Below, one piece after another: positions 27,751-37,158 of a stretch of 64,000 bases of DNA (position 1 is its first letter; each line of letters begins with the position of its first letter). Position numbers and translations under genes: made by a program. The notes below the pieces were generated by a model. The model did no database searches and was not told where the DNA came from. It saw only the letters and a list, made by a program, of their open reading frames with translations. Origin of the DNA: CAZELM01 sp964512995 (GTDB taxonomy: Bacteria > CSSED10-310); the NCBI GenBank assembly GCA_964512995.1, contig CAZELM010000019.1, positions 1-64,000 on the forward strand, read 5' to 3'.

Positions 27751-29808
27751 TCATTCATGCCATCCGAATTCGAAACTGTCCCAATCACCGATCAATCCGG
27801 AGATATTCTTATCGGTCATGGCGGCATGCCAGTAGATATGTTCCGCCTTACCGACACCCGTCGGCCATGTGAACGGCTGAAGAATGCGGATGACCGTCTC
27901 CCCTTGACTGATATCTTTGATGAAGTAGTCGTAACCGGAAAAAGATGGCGCGAAGAAGTAGTTCCCATATACATCCAATACAACAAAAATGGGGATTCGA
28001 AGATATATTTTATCATCCGGATTACAGACACTGACATTGCAGTAACAGGAATCTCCGGGTCCAAAATCATGACCGGGCATGTCGATTTTACACCCGAGCG
28101 TGTCGCAGACTGGTGTTTCAGTGGGAGGCTCCGGCGTGTTCGTGGGGGTTGGCGTGCTGGATGGCGATGGAGTGGCAGTGGATAGAACGGGAGTCGATGT
28201 GATCGTTGGTGTGACGGTTGGTGTGGGAGTGGGATCCGGCCGATCGGTCAGCCAGACCACGAATTGGCGCATGATCCCATAAAATTCATCCGGATCAGCC
28301 GCACCAATCTCCAGTGTGGAAAAGATGGACTGAAACACATCGGTTGTATAGGAGATGGCGCAGGGAGCGGCTCCAGGGATTTCGATCAAGGGAAGAGCGC
28401 CCGGAACCGGGACAAGCGTATCGGGATACAGGTTGGAGGCATGAAACGGCCCCCCCGTCGACGATCCATTCACAACAAAGGATAATCCATCCAGAATGCT
28501 TCCATCCGAACCAGATGCCTCCACAACCTCTGCATTAGCCACGGAATCCTGTATCACTGAAGCGATCCCCAGATGCGTATTGAAGAAACCGGTTGCATTT
28601 CCCCAACCCGAATGACTCCCCCACAGGATATCCTGTCCGATCATGATCAGACGCCCTCCGGAATCCAGGTAGGACATCAGTGCAACTTCGTCCGATTCTC
28701 CCAGGTTCCCCGGAGTTTCGTGATAGTTTTCGCCGGCCAGAACGATTACAATATCATATTGATCACGAGAAAATGGAACCGGCCACGGGATATCTCCGCC
28801 GGTGGGAGCATAAATGATATCCGAAACGATCCCACCCATATTTGTCACGGTTTCCGCATACGATGGTCCGGGATCCCAGAATCCGGGGTCTCCGTCGATA
28901 TCCACAGCGATCAATACCCGGAAATCTCCAGGCAGCATCGTCGGGGTGGCGGTTGGCGTCTCAGTGGGTGGCCGGATGGTCGGGGTGGATGTCGGAGGAA
29001 CCGGAGTCGATGTTGGAGGGACAGTGGGGAGTGGTGTATGGGTATGAACCGGCGTGTTTGTGGAGACTGGCGTATATGTGGGAGTATTGGAACCTGAAGT
29101 CGGTGTCGGGGAAGGATCGGATTGAATGGCATATAATTCAAATGCATGATCCATGGGAGAACTGTGTGGGGTCCAATCCGTATATCCGACTTCCGGAAAC
29201 AAGGTCAATCCGGAGCAAAGCTGAACGGGTTCAGATGTATTCACCCAGCCGATCTGTGGGCGATAATCCATTACGGCCTGAATGACCATCCAGTAATGCG
29301 TATCGGTCTGTGGCACAAACGGCGGATCCAATCGTGCCCAATAGGAGTACAGCTCCCGCTGATCCGTACAATACAACGTCTCATGACAATCGACCGCATC
29401 GATTTCCCATGTAGCCGCTGCATTGCTGGGATAGCAGTCATTGATATTGTTGTATATGAATATGTTCCATGAAGTCGGCGAAATATAGGGTGGAGCGCCA
29501 TTAAACTCACCCGCCCACCACCTAACACAGGTAATCGTGCCGGGTGCTTCCTCAAACATGAAATCGTCCGCAGACCGTGCGTCAAACAATGATCCGGATA
29601 AACTCAATTGAGATGGAAAAAGAGCGATGTTTCTGCAATCCGGATTCTGAGCCCACACCAGATCTCCATGACATTCCAGCACGGTGCTCATTCGATTTCC
29701 AGATTCCACATTCACTGGCACGGAACTGTCTATGTTCTGGTCCAGCGCCAATCCTGAAACAGCACCCACAACCAACAGAAAAAGCAGCAACGATGATGCC
29801 GTTCTCAT
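27751..29808 (-). CDS. Secreted modular protein with Thr-Pro linkers and GATase/ThuA-like middle domain
   Basis: 685 residues. A signal peptide (1-20, LLLFLLVVGAVSGL) is followed by a Cys/Trp-rich beta domain (about 25-225), a Thr-Pro linker, then a domain of about 230 residues beginning RVLIAVDIDGDPG, with AGENYHE and DSGGRLIMIGQDILWG motifs as in class-I glutamine-amidotransferase-like/ThuA folds. A second Thr-Pro linker and a C-terminal beta domain with a CYCNVSVCN segment end the protein. There is no dockerin-like tail. GAAGGAGG is 6 bases before the chosen ATG. No enzymatic residues can be confirmed. Likely an extracellular or surface protein. Confidence 0.7.
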   Translation of the reverse strand: MRTASSLLLFLLVVGAVSGLALDQNIDSSVPVNVESGNRMSTVLECHGDLVWAQNPDCRNIALFPSQLSLSGSLFDARSADDFMFEEAPGTITCVRWWAGEFNGAPPYISPTSWNIFIYNNINDCYPSNAAATWEIDAVDCHETLYCTDQRELYSYWARLDPPFVPQTDTHYWMVIQAVMDYRPQIGWVNTSEPVQLCSGLTLFPEVGYTDWTPHSSPMDHAFELYAIQSDPSPTPTSGSNTPTYTPVSTNTPVHTHTPLPTVPPTSTPVPPTSTPTIRPPTETPTATPTMLPGDFRVLIAVDIDGDPGFWDPGPSYAETVTNMGGIVSDIIYAPTGGDIPWPVPFSRDQYDIVIVLAGENYHETPGNLGESDEVALMSYLDSGGRLIMIGQDILWGSHSGWGNATGFFNTHLGIASVIQDSVANAEVVEASGSDGSILDGLSFVVNGSSTGGPFHASNLYPDTLVPVPGALPLIEIPGAAPCAISYTTDVFQSIFSTLEIGAADPDEFYGIMRQFVVWLTDRPDPTPTPTVTPTITSTPVLSTATPSPSSTPTPTNTPEPPTETPVCDTLGCKIDMPGHDFGPGDSCYCNVSVCNPDDKIYLRIPIFVVLDVYGNYFFAPSFSGYDYFIKDISQGETVIRILQPFTWPTGVGKAEHIYWHAAMTDKNISGLIGDWDSFEFGWHE

Positions 29809-30307
29809 GTATAACCTCCTTCGCTTTCGAATAACCAAACAAAACAATCACAGGTTGATTAAAACCCTTTAATTTCAATAAATCTTACCATAATTGATTA
29901 CTTAATGTCAAAATGGAATTGGTTCATGGCATCGCCTGACTTCAAACAGAATGCTTTTAATTCCAATATGTTCCGGTTTGATGAACCGTACGGGAGTGGC
30001 TCTGCGACCGCATCTCCACACAAAATGAGAATGAGCCTGATCTTCGGTATCCATGCCGGATCAACGGTAATGCTCAAATTGACAACCGGAGATGCTCCCG
30101 ATATACACTTCACTTGCCTTTTTGTTGACGATTGCAGAAATCCTTTATCGGAAAATGGAGAGCAATTGTAGAGATGTCATGCAGCCTGAGATCATTTCCG
30201 TTGTTTTTTTCAATGGACGGGTACACCCGGGATTATCGGCCAATCTGTGGGCTCGTGGCCATAGTGGTTCACTATCCAAGTGAATTCCTCTCGACAAAGG
30301 AGCGATC
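29809..30307. other. Divergent intergenic region (about 500 bp)
   Basis: Lies between two genes that diverge from it, so it should hold both promoters. I see an AT-rich stretch near 29860-29900 but no convincing -35/-10 pair, no hairpin terminator and no credible gene; short open frames here lack ribosome sites and homology. Confidence 0.4.
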
Positions 30308-32176
30308 ATGAAACGCTGGGGAATGTTGTTTGCTGCTGTCATGGGACTGATTGCCGGCTACCATACGATTCCCGGTGGTATGGTTTCCGATGATTATGTA
30401 CTCATGGCAGTGACTCCGGACATCCCGATGGCTTCCATCCTGACATCCAACTGGCTCGGTGTGCGGGGAGAGGGTGGATTTTATCGGCCGCTGGTTACCC
30501 TTGCCTGGAAATTCGATTATTTACTCTATGGAACCAATCCCCGAGGGTACCATGTTACAAACGTGATATTACACATTTTGGTAACAGTACTGGTATATTT
30601 TCTCATTTATCAATTCCATGAGGATATCTGGATCTCCACCATCAGTGCCTCCCTGTTTGCTCTCCATCCCGTACATCATGAAGCCATCGCGTGGATCAGC
30701 GGGCGGACCGATTTGCTTGCGGCATTTTTTTATCTCCTGAGCATCACGCTCTTTATCAGATTTCGGTTCCAACAAAGTATGAACCGGATGATTCTGGCCA
30801 TCTCTCTGCTTTGTGGTGCGGCAGCGATGTTCTCCAAAGAAATGGCATGCACTCTCCCCTTCACAGTCGTCATGGCCGACTGGCTGTTGAGCCGGAAGCA
30901 TGCAGTACCCAGGCGATTCAGTGCTGTTCTTCCCTACTTTATGCTCCTCTTATCAATTCTGGGAATTCGGTGGTATGCGTTGGGCGCTTTTCTGGGAGGG
31001 TATGGAGCGGGAAAACATCTGCGGACCGATTCCGTGATATTCTACTATCTCCTGCAATATTTCGAATGGATCATAGAACCGCTTGGGATTTATGCCAGTC
31101 ACGGCTCGATTACCTGGATGGTCATCGCTTCATGTTTTCTGCTTCTGTTTCTTTGCACGTTTTTATCTCCGCCATACCGGGCGGGAGCATTCTGGTTCTG
31201 GATCACAATGATGCCAGCCATCAATTTGAACCGGATGCAATATTTATATCTTCCATCCATCGGTATTGCGTGGGTGTTGGGGATATTGATCCGGAACGGG
31301 AGTTGGTCCAGCCGATCCATCGCGGGCAATGCCACCCGTGTGATCGTCATCTCCAGCCTGTTGATTGCATATGGAACGGTAACCATCGAAAAAAACAATG
31401 AATGGACATATATGGGGTGGATGGGAACCGGAGTGCAGCGTGTGGTTCAATCGCTCTATCCAACCCTGCCGGACCACACGCGAATGGTGTTCATCAATCC
31501 TCCATACAGCCAGAAAATAAAGTTCGGCATATTTCAGAATGGTATTACGGAAGCAGTCCGGAAATGGTATGATAATCGAACGCTTACAGGATTTCGAGTC
31601 CCGGCAGCCGCTCAGTTTAAAAACTTTGACAAAAGTCAGGATGTTGTGTTTGAGTTCGACAACGAAAAAATCAGTGACGTCACCGATTATTTTATTTACG
31701 GAAAACCGCATATCGTCTCCTGGCCCGGAATTCATTTCAAATCGTACATCATGAAAGCCGGGGATGTCCTGGACCTGAACGGTTCGGGAAGACCTGTCCG
31801 GAGCATCCTAATCGACTCCCAACTATCCAATGCCACAGCCATCCGGCAAGGAACCCCTGTGGCGGAACTGTGCGTGACATATCCTTCCGGGGAGATGCAG
31901 ACCTGGCCGATCCAGGCCGGCATTCATACATCCGAATGGGCATACGACCGGGCGGATGTCCGTCATGGCATCCAGCATCAGAGGGCACCGGTTCAATACA
32001 GCTACATTGCTGGAGATGTCGATTCCGACCCGATTCCCGGTCATATCTATCGCGCCCGTTTTCTGCTCGATCAAGCAAAAACGATTACCCGATTGAAGAT
32101 CATCTCATTGCTTGATAAAGAAAGTCCTGGAGACGCGGTTCCATGTCTCGATATCCGTGGGGTATCCGAGGAGTAA
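30308..32176 (+). CDS. Multi-spanning GT-C-like glycosyltransferase
   Basis: 622 residues. About ten hydrophobic segments fill residues 1-370, followed by a soluble domain of about 230 residues. Just after the first membrane segment is VSDDYV (D28, D29), the acidic motif in the first outer loop of GT-C glycosyltransferases such as PMT/ArnT/TMTC types. YRPLVTLAWKFDYLLYG and ALHPVHHEAIAWISGRTDLLA are typical of the TMTC-like branch. It would use a lipid-linked sugar at the outer face of the inner membrane; the acceptor is unknown. AAAGGAG is 7 bases upstream. It heads a tight operon with three radical SAM genes. Confidence 0.75.
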   Translation: MKRWGMLFAAVMGLIAGYHTIPGGMVSDDYVLMAVTPDIPMASILTSNWLGVRGEGGFYRPLVTLAWKFDYLLYGTNPRGYHVTNVILHILVTVLVYFLIYQFHEDIWISTISASLFALHPVHHEAIAWISGRTDLLAAFFYLLSITLFIRFRFQQSMNRMILAISLLCGAAAMFSKEMACTLPFTVVMADWLLSRKHAVPRRFSAVLPYFMLLLSILGIRWYALGAFLGGYGAGKHLRTDSVIFYYLLQYFEWIIEPLGIYASHGSITWMVIASCFLLLFLCTFLSPPYRAGAFWFWITMMPAINLNRMQYLYLPSIGIAWVLGILIRNGSWSSRSIAGNATRVIVISSLLIAYGTVTIEKNNEWTYMGWMGTGVQRVVQSLYPTLPDHTRMVFINPPYSQKIKFGIFQNGITEAVRKWYDNRTLTGFRVPAAAQFKNFDKSQDVVFEFDNEKISDVTDYFIYGKPHIVSWPGIHFKSYIMKAGDVLDLNGSGRPVRSILIDSQLSNATAIRQGTPVAELCVTYPSGEMQTWPIQAGIHTSEWAYDRADVRHGIQHQRAPVQYSYIAGDVDSDPIPGHIYRARFLLDQAKTITRLKIISLLDKESPGDAVPCLDIRGVSEE

Positions 32177-32187
32177 ATAGTGAGCTA

Positions 32188-33618
32188 ATGAAAAAAAAAT
32201 CCCGTGTTTTATTGATTCTTCCTTATTTTCAGAACCGCCGGCATTATGGGAGCATGTCCAAGGTCGCGCCATCCCTGCTTCCGGTCAGTCTGGTTTACCT
32301 GGCTGGATACCTGGAACGGGAATCCTATCCCGTGCGTGTGTTCGATGGGCAGGTGGATCCGATGACGGAGTCCAGCATCGGGCAGGTATTGCGGGAATTT
32401 CAGCCGGATGTTGTGGGTATTACCTGTATGACGCCCATGGTTACAGAAACCCATATGGTCGCTCAAATCATCAAATCCATGAATCAGCGGATCACTGTTG
32501 TGGTCGGTGGCATCCATCCCAGCATACTCCCCGATGAAATCATTCAGGATACAAATATCGATGTGATCGTCCGGGGAGAAGGTGAAATCACCTTTCATGA
32601 ACTCCTGGAACAATACCCGGACGGCAAACTGGGAACCATTCAGGGTATTACATACCGGGAAGGAGACGCGGTTGTCCATACTCCCAACCGACCACTCCTG
32701 AATGACCTTGACAGCCTGCCCATGCCAGCCCGTCATCTGGTGAATTATGAAGGGTATCATCAGATTCCGGATGCCGTCTTCGCCGAACCCATGCGTGAAA
32801 TACTCACCTCCCGGGGTTGTCCATTCAGATGTATCTTTTGTTCTGCCCGTCTGATGTCCGGATACCAATACCGCTATCATTCTCCGGATCGGGTATTGGA
32901 GGAAGTGGATGTGTTGGTGAACCGGTATCATGCCCGACAGATCGCCGTGCTGGACGATAATTTTGTGGTCGATCGTCAGCGCACCATCGACATCTGCGAA
33001 CGGCTGCTCCGGAAGAATTACCACAAACGGCTGGTCTGGACGACCGCGGCCCGAGCCGATCAGGTTGATCTCGAACTGCTCAAGCTGATGAAGGAGGCGG
33101 GATTTGCATTGATTTCATTTGGTGTGGAGACCGGCTCACCCCGGCTCCTGAAAATGATTCAGAAAAATGAGACGATGGATCAGATTGCCCGGGCGGTGGA
33201 GTGGTCTCATCAGGCGAGATTGAAAGTCCGGGGAACGCTGATACTCGGGTTGCCCACCGAAAGCGTGGAAGAAAGCCGGATGACGATCGAGTGGGCGAAG
33301 AAACTGAAACTGGATTTTGCCAAATTTTCATTGGCAACGCCTTATCCAGGGACTGTTCTGTTCGATATTGCGAAACAGCAGGGTATCGAAATGAACGACT
33401 GGTCGCACTTCTCGTCGATGGCTGGTTTCGCGGACTATGATCCGGTGTTCGTACCGGAAGGACGGGATGCCAAAGAACTGGCAAACCTCCAAAAACAGGC
33501 CATGAAGGAGTTCTATTTCCGTCCGAAACAAATCTACAATCTGCTCCGCAATATCACATCGTTCAATGACATCAAGATGTTTTATTATGGAGCCAGATCG
33601 GTTCTATTCAAGGGGTAG
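32188..33618 (+). CDS. B12-binding-domain radical SAM enzyme
   Basis: 476 residues. The N-terminal cobalamin-binding-type domain (about 1-150) has VVGGIHPSILPDE; the radical SAM core follows with C211, C215, C218 in SRGCPFRCIFC. FGVETGSPRLL and the LILGLPTESVEES segment are typical of COG1032 enzymes. Such enzymes commonly methylate or rearrange unactivated carbons, for example on lipids or natural products. The start at 32188 is 14 bases after the stop of the glycosyltransferase gene; GAGGAG lies somewhat far upstream (13 bases). An in-frame start inside the previous gene is less likely. The next gene begins 2 bases after its stop. Confidence 0.85.
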   Translation: MKKKSRVLLILPYFQNRRHYGSMSKVAPSLLPVSLVYLAGYLERESYPVRVFDGQVDPMTESSIGQVLREFQPDVVGITCMTPMVTETHMVAQIIKSMNQRITVVVGGIHPSILPDEIIQDTNIDVIVRGEGEITFHELLEQYPDGKLGTIQGITYREGDAVVHTPNRPLLNDLDSLPMPARHLVNYEGYHQIPDAVFAEPMREILTSRGCPFRCIFCSARLMSGYQYRYHSPDRVLEEVDVLVNRYHARQIAVLDDNFVVDRQRTIDICERLLRKNYHKRLVWTTAARADQVDLELLKLMKEAGFALISFGVETGSPRLLKMIQKNETMDQIARAVEWSHQARLKVRGTLILGLPTESVEESRMTIEWAKKLKLDFAKFSLATPYPGTVLFDIAKQQGIEMNDWSHFSSMAGFADYDPVFVPEGRDAKELANLQKQAMKEFYFRPKQIYNLLRNITSFNDIKMFYYGARSVLFKG

Positions 33619-33620
33619 CA

Positions 33621-34718
33621 ATGTTCAAGATCACCACCCTGTATCAAAAAATCAATGACCTGCATGCCGCTCTTCCCCGGCGATTCGGCAAGGGTTACGC
33701 TCTGCCGCCGTTGCGGGTGGGCTGTGTCTTATCTCACCGGTGCAATCTGAGATGTTCGATGTGCTTCGTCTGGAAGCGAGGCATCACCGGACTGGATAAA
33801 AGGGAACTGAGCACGTTGGAATGGCTTGGAATCATCCGCCAGATCCCATCCTTCGCCATTGTGACCTTTACCGGAGGAGAACCGCTGATCCGGCCGGATA
33901 TCCGGGAATTGCTTGCTGCGGCATCCCGATCTCACCGCGTTCATCTCGTTTCAAACGGCACGATGTTCCAGCCTCAGATGATCGAGTATTGCCTGAGTCT
34001 GGCTCCCCGGAAAATCTGGGATAAGGGACTTCTTTCTCTGGGCATTTCTCTGGAAGGTCCGGAAGCGATCCATGATGCCATGGTTAAAATACCCGGTTCT
34101 TTTGCAAAAACCATTCAGGCTCTGACTGATTTTGCGACCAGGAAACGGCAACTCGGACTGAAATACCCGCTCCTCGATATCAAAATTGTGATCTGCAACG
34201 AGACCATTGGCTCCCTGACGGAACTGTATGAGATTGCAGATAATATCGGAGCAGATATTATCTCCTACCAGCAATGCTCCACTCAGGAATCGTCCTATGG
34301 TATTGATGATGCACCAATGGATGCGATGTACACATCTCCTCCACCGGTAGATCCCATTCCGGAAGATGTGATCAAAGAATCGATCCGGAAGTTAGTGAAT
34401 CGAGCCGCTGCCGGGCGAACGACCCTGCGATTCAATCCGGACATGTCAGCGGATTATTTTGCAGACCGCTATCAGAACCGGTTTCCTCTGGATCGGTTCG
34501 CATGTTCCGCCGCATGGAGTGTCATGCATATCGGGCCGTATGGAACGGTATATCCCTGTTTTTCGATCCCGATGGGCAATCTGCGGGAGAAAAGCCTGAT
34601 GGCGATATGGAATGGTCCGGAATACCGTGCATTTCGAGTCAAACTCCAAAAACACGACATTTTCAAGGGCTGCACCGGATGCTGTGTCATGAAACCGAAA
34701 GCATCTGCCAAGCAATGA
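33621..34718 (+). CDS. SPASM-type radical SAM enzyme
   Basis: 365 residues. The cluster motif is C41, C45, C48 (HRCNLRCSMC), followed by TFTGGEPL. The C-terminal part has the Cys arrangement of a SPASM/twitch auxiliary iron-sulfur domain (FACSAAW, then VYPCFSIPMGNLREKSL and CTGCC). SPASM enzymes typically modify peptides or carry out dehydrogenation reactions. No precursor peptide is obvious nearby. It begins 2 bases after the B12 radical SAM gene and overlaps the next gene by 4 bases, so all are probably translated together. Confidence 0.85.
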   Translation: MFKITTLYQKINDLHAALPRRFGKGYALPPLRVGCVLSHRCNLRCSMCFVWKRGITGLDKRELSTLEWLGIIRQIPSFAIVTFTGGEPLIRPDIRELLAAASRSHRVHLVSNGTMFQPQMIEYCLSLAPRKIWDKGLLSLGISLEGPEAIHDAMVKIPGSFAKTIQALTDFATRKRQLGLKYPLLDIKIVICNETIGSLTELYEIADNIGADIISYQQCSTQESSYGIDDAPMDAMYTSPPPVDPIPEDVIKESIRKLVNRAAAGRTTLRFNPDMSADYFADRYQNRFPLDRFACSAAWSVMHIGPYGTVYPCFSIPMGNLREKSLMAIWNGPEYRAFRVKLQKHDIFKGCTGCCVMKPKASAKQ

Positions 34719-35749
34719 ACATCAAAAAGCTGATACATCGGACTCCCCGGCAACTCCTGAATACGATTCGGATACGTTATGGGAGATGCATACAACCGGA
34801 ATGCCGGCACGATCCATCGGAGATCATGGTGTTCGTCACCAATCGCTGCAATTTCACGTGTTTTACATGCCCTTTCAAACAGCAGTCGCCATACTCCCCG
34901 CCAGACAATATCCCGGATATATCACACATGCTGTTTGGAGAAATCCTGGACCACTATTCCGGTGCGTCTGTGATCGGGATCGTCGGTGGAGAGCCTTTGT
35001 TGCATCCGGAACTGGAAGCATTGATACGGATTGGAGCGGATCACCGGATGACCGTAAATCTGTCCACCAATGGATCGCTCCTGACAACAGACCGGATCGG
35101 CCGGTTGCTGGATACGCCGCTGGGATTCCTCAATATTTCACTGGATGCGGCTACGGCTTCGGAGTATCAGCGCGTTCGCGGCGGATCTCCCGAGCTATTT
35201 TCCCACATTGTCGAAAGTGCCCGTCGATTCACCGAACTGCGAACAAAAGTCTCATCACCCATAAAGCTGCTGCTCAGCTTTGTGACCGACCAGCACAATG
35301 TCATGCAGATACCGGATTTCGCCCGACTGGCTCTGGATATCGGAGCGGATCAGGTTTTCTGTCAGACGATTCTCTCGTATCAATGCTCCACGATCACTTC
35401 TGGGGCTGGTACGCTGAAAGATACTCCGGAGATGCGAACGGTTTTGAAGAATCTTCCGTTGCCATCCGGGATCTCGATTGTATTGCCCAAGCTCGTTCCC
35501 ATCTCGGACTGTCGATGCGCTGATTGTATTCACCCGTTCACATCGCTGGCACTCGATGGCGCCGGCAATCTGTCGCCGTGTTGTGTCATTCCACCTCATC
35601 CCCGATATGGGAATCTTGCGGAAGACATCCAGGCATGGCGACATGGGGTGGCCATGAAAAAGATCCGCAATGGAATCTTATCGGATACCGATGCATTTTC
35701 GGATATCTGTCTGGATTGCTGGGAACGATTCTCCCTGAGAGGGGATTGA
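34715..35749 (+). CDS. Second SPASM-type radical SAM enzyme
   Basis: 344 residues. The cluster motif is C45, C49, C52 (NRCNFTCFTC), then GIVGGEPLLHPE. The C-terminal part carries CRCADC, then LSPCCVIPP, GNLAEDIQAW and CLDCWERF, an auxiliary-cluster arrangement. The ATG overlaps the stop of the preceding radical SAM gene (ATGA); an in-frame version extending upstream to 34502 would lie inside that gene and is rejected. It ends the four-gene operon. About 210 bp follow before a promoter of a separate transcript. Confidence 0.85.
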   Translation: MNIKKLIHRTPRQLLNTIRIRYGRCIQPECRHDPSEIMVFVTNRCNFTCFTCPFKQQSPYSPPDNIPDISHMLFGEILDHYSGASVIGIVGGEPLLHPELEALIRIGADHRMTVNLSTNGSLLTTDRIGRLLDTPLGFLNISLDAATASEYQRVRGGSPELFSHIVESARRFTELRTKVSSPIKLLLSFVTDQHNVMQIPDFARLALDIGADQVFCQTILSYQCSTITSGAGTLKDTPEMRTVLKNLPLPSGISIVLPKLVPISDCRCADCIHPFTSLALDGAGNLSPCCVIPPHPRYGNLAEDIQAWRHGVAMKKIRNGILSDTDAFSDICLDCWERFSLRGD

Positions 35750-35961
35750 TCGTCGATTGTGGCAAATCACCCGCCGGTCCGGGCAGCACCGAACATACTC
35801 CGTCGCTGCCTTGCTCATCAGAAGGCCACACCAGAGCTAATCCACCCCTTGGCTTTGCAGAAGCACCCTTTTAAATAGAGGATTCCGGCAGGTTCCCACC
35901 TCCTGAATGGTTACAAAAAAAACATCCGCTCCGAAAACGATTGGAATCATCAACCAATTAC

Positions 35962-35990
35962 TTGACTATTTCTGTCAGGTATGATATTAT
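35962..35990 (+). promoter_or_regulatory. Sigma-70-type promoter of the small RNA candidate
   Basis: TTGACT (35962-35967) and TATTAT (35985-35990) are separated by exactly 17 bases. The predicted start of transcription is near 35997. No long gene follows; the next strong signal is a terminator at 36155. Confidence 0.6.
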
Positions 35991-36040
35991 TTAAGAGATC
36001 CTGGTCAAATGGCCGACTGACAAGAAGGGCGGAGATCAGG

Positions 36041-36067
36041 ATGAATTATCTGGAACGGTTACTGTAA
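36041..36067 (+). CDS. Possible 8-codon leader peptide in the small RNA
   Basis: ATG to TAA encodes MNYLERLL. GGAG lies 6 bases upstream, a good ribosome site. It could be a leader peptide or a chance frame. It has no run of one amino acid that would suggest classical attenuation. Confidence 0.25.
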   Translation: MNYLERLL

Positions 36068-36154
36068 TCGTTTCGGCTGGTGTGCATAGCACATGATTAT
36101 TGTGACAATTTCCATTGTCGCAAACCCCCAAAACCTCCTTTTACCCTTCATTTC

Positions 36155-36182
36155 GGGCCCGTGCCAACGGGCCCATTTTTTT
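36155..36182 (+). terminator. Strong rho-independent terminator
   Basis: Stem GGGCCCGT (36155-36162), loop GCCA, stem ACGGGCCC (36167-36174), then ATTTTTTT. The T run is on the plus strand, so it ends the small RNA rather than the convergent DinB-like gene. Confidence 0.85.
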
Positions 36183-36196
36183 CAGGGAACAGGTGA

Positions 36197-36718
36197 CTAC
36201 CATAAATGGCTGGTATTGACGGGTTTGCCCATGAGTTTCAGATAATAGAAGAGCTGGCTTTTATGGGAAGACAGGTGTGCGACCATCTGAAGAAGGCGAT
36301 GTCCCAGGATCATCTCGGTGGGATCCCAGCAAGCCGGAGCGATTTGGTTTGTCAGCGCGTCTTCGCCACATTCGTCCACCATCTGGAATGCGACTTTTTT
36401 GTCCTGTTCCAGCAGTTCCTTGGCCTCTTGCACGGATGATACCGTCGGCATTTTCTCAGCAGGCGGCATCATGGCTTCCGGAGGGATATCATCCAGACTC
36501 ATGCCCTCGGGCAATCCCCAATCTCCGGTTACGAATCCGCGGCATGCCACTCCGCATGATTCGGTGATGTGTTTCAGAAGCTGACCCACGGTCATCCAGT
36601 TCGCTCCCGTGGCTGGTTTCCACTGGAGTTCATTGTCGTTGACCATATTGATGAGATTCTGAGTGATGGTATAGGCATACTCCATCTCGCTCTTCAGTAA
36701 TGTTGTCCAGTTGATCAT
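36197..36718 (-). CDS. DinB-like four-helix protein
   Basis: 173 residues of the DinB/YfiT superfamily. The three metal-ligand histidines of the fold are present: H50 in QLLKHITES and an HxxxH pair at H148 and H152 (AHLSSHKSQL). The N-terminal segment WMTVGQLLKH is also typical. Members are often thiol-dependent transferases or have no known substrate. AGGAGG is 5 bases before the ATG. It is a single gene. Confidence 0.75.
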   Translation of the reverse strand: MINWTTLLKSEMEYAYTITQNLINMVNDNELQWKPATGANWMTVGQLLKHITESCGVACRGFVTGDWGLPEGMSLDDIPPEAMMPPAEKMPTVSSVQEAKELLEQDKKVAFQMVDECGEDALTNQIAPACWDPTEMILGHRLLQMVAHLSSHKSQLFYYLKLMGKPVNTSHLW

Positions 36719-37158
36719 ATATCCTCCTATTCTGACTGTTTTTCCGACTCCCGATTCCTGAATGCAACCAAGCACCGATGTGGAGCAGGATACGGAATAT
36801 TATTTAAAATGAGGCTCAAATCTGATGCACTATATCGGATTTTCTCTGGAATTCAAATCCGTTCGACCGGTGAAAATGAATCATGACGCTGACGGATAAC
36901 TTTTTCATGAGCTGGGGTCAGCAAAAACATTTTAAAGTTATCCACCAATTTTACGTGATATTTGTCTTTATTCGAGAAAAATGATATCCTCTAAATAGTA
37001 ATTTTCAGATTGATCTTTTTTGCTGGTGAGTGTTCTTCGGTTTATTACGAGGTATTAGTACTGTTTTCCAATTCGAAACAATATCCAGACGATTTTGTAT
37101 CTTGACACCATAACGTTAGTGGAGGAGCGATTTGACTATGTTCAAAAGGAGGCAAAAG
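36719..37158. other. Intergenic region before the VCBS protein
   Basis: About 440 bp between divergent genes. GGAGGAG (37121-37127) precedes an in-frame ATG at 37138, and a second, better site AAAAGGAGG precedes the ATG at 37159. I see no further gene, hairpin or clear promoter here. Confidence 0.4.

Larger units (their letters stand above)
35997..36182 (+). ncRNA. Candidate small RNA of about 185 nt
   Basis: A stand-alone transcription unit: promoter at 35962-35990, strong terminator at 36155-36182, and no long gene between. The predicted transcript folds into several hairpins: GGTTAC/GTAATC near 36056, TGTGC-ATA-GCACA (36081-36093), TTGTGACAAT/ATTGTCGCAA (36100-36123) and the terminator. 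An 8-codon frame sits at 36041-36067. I do not recognise it as 6S, SRP, RNase P or tmRNA. Confidence 0.5.

Noticed and set aside
36941..36949. DnaA-box-like TTATCCACC
   Set aside because: Single near-match with no cluster and no replication genes; not an origin.
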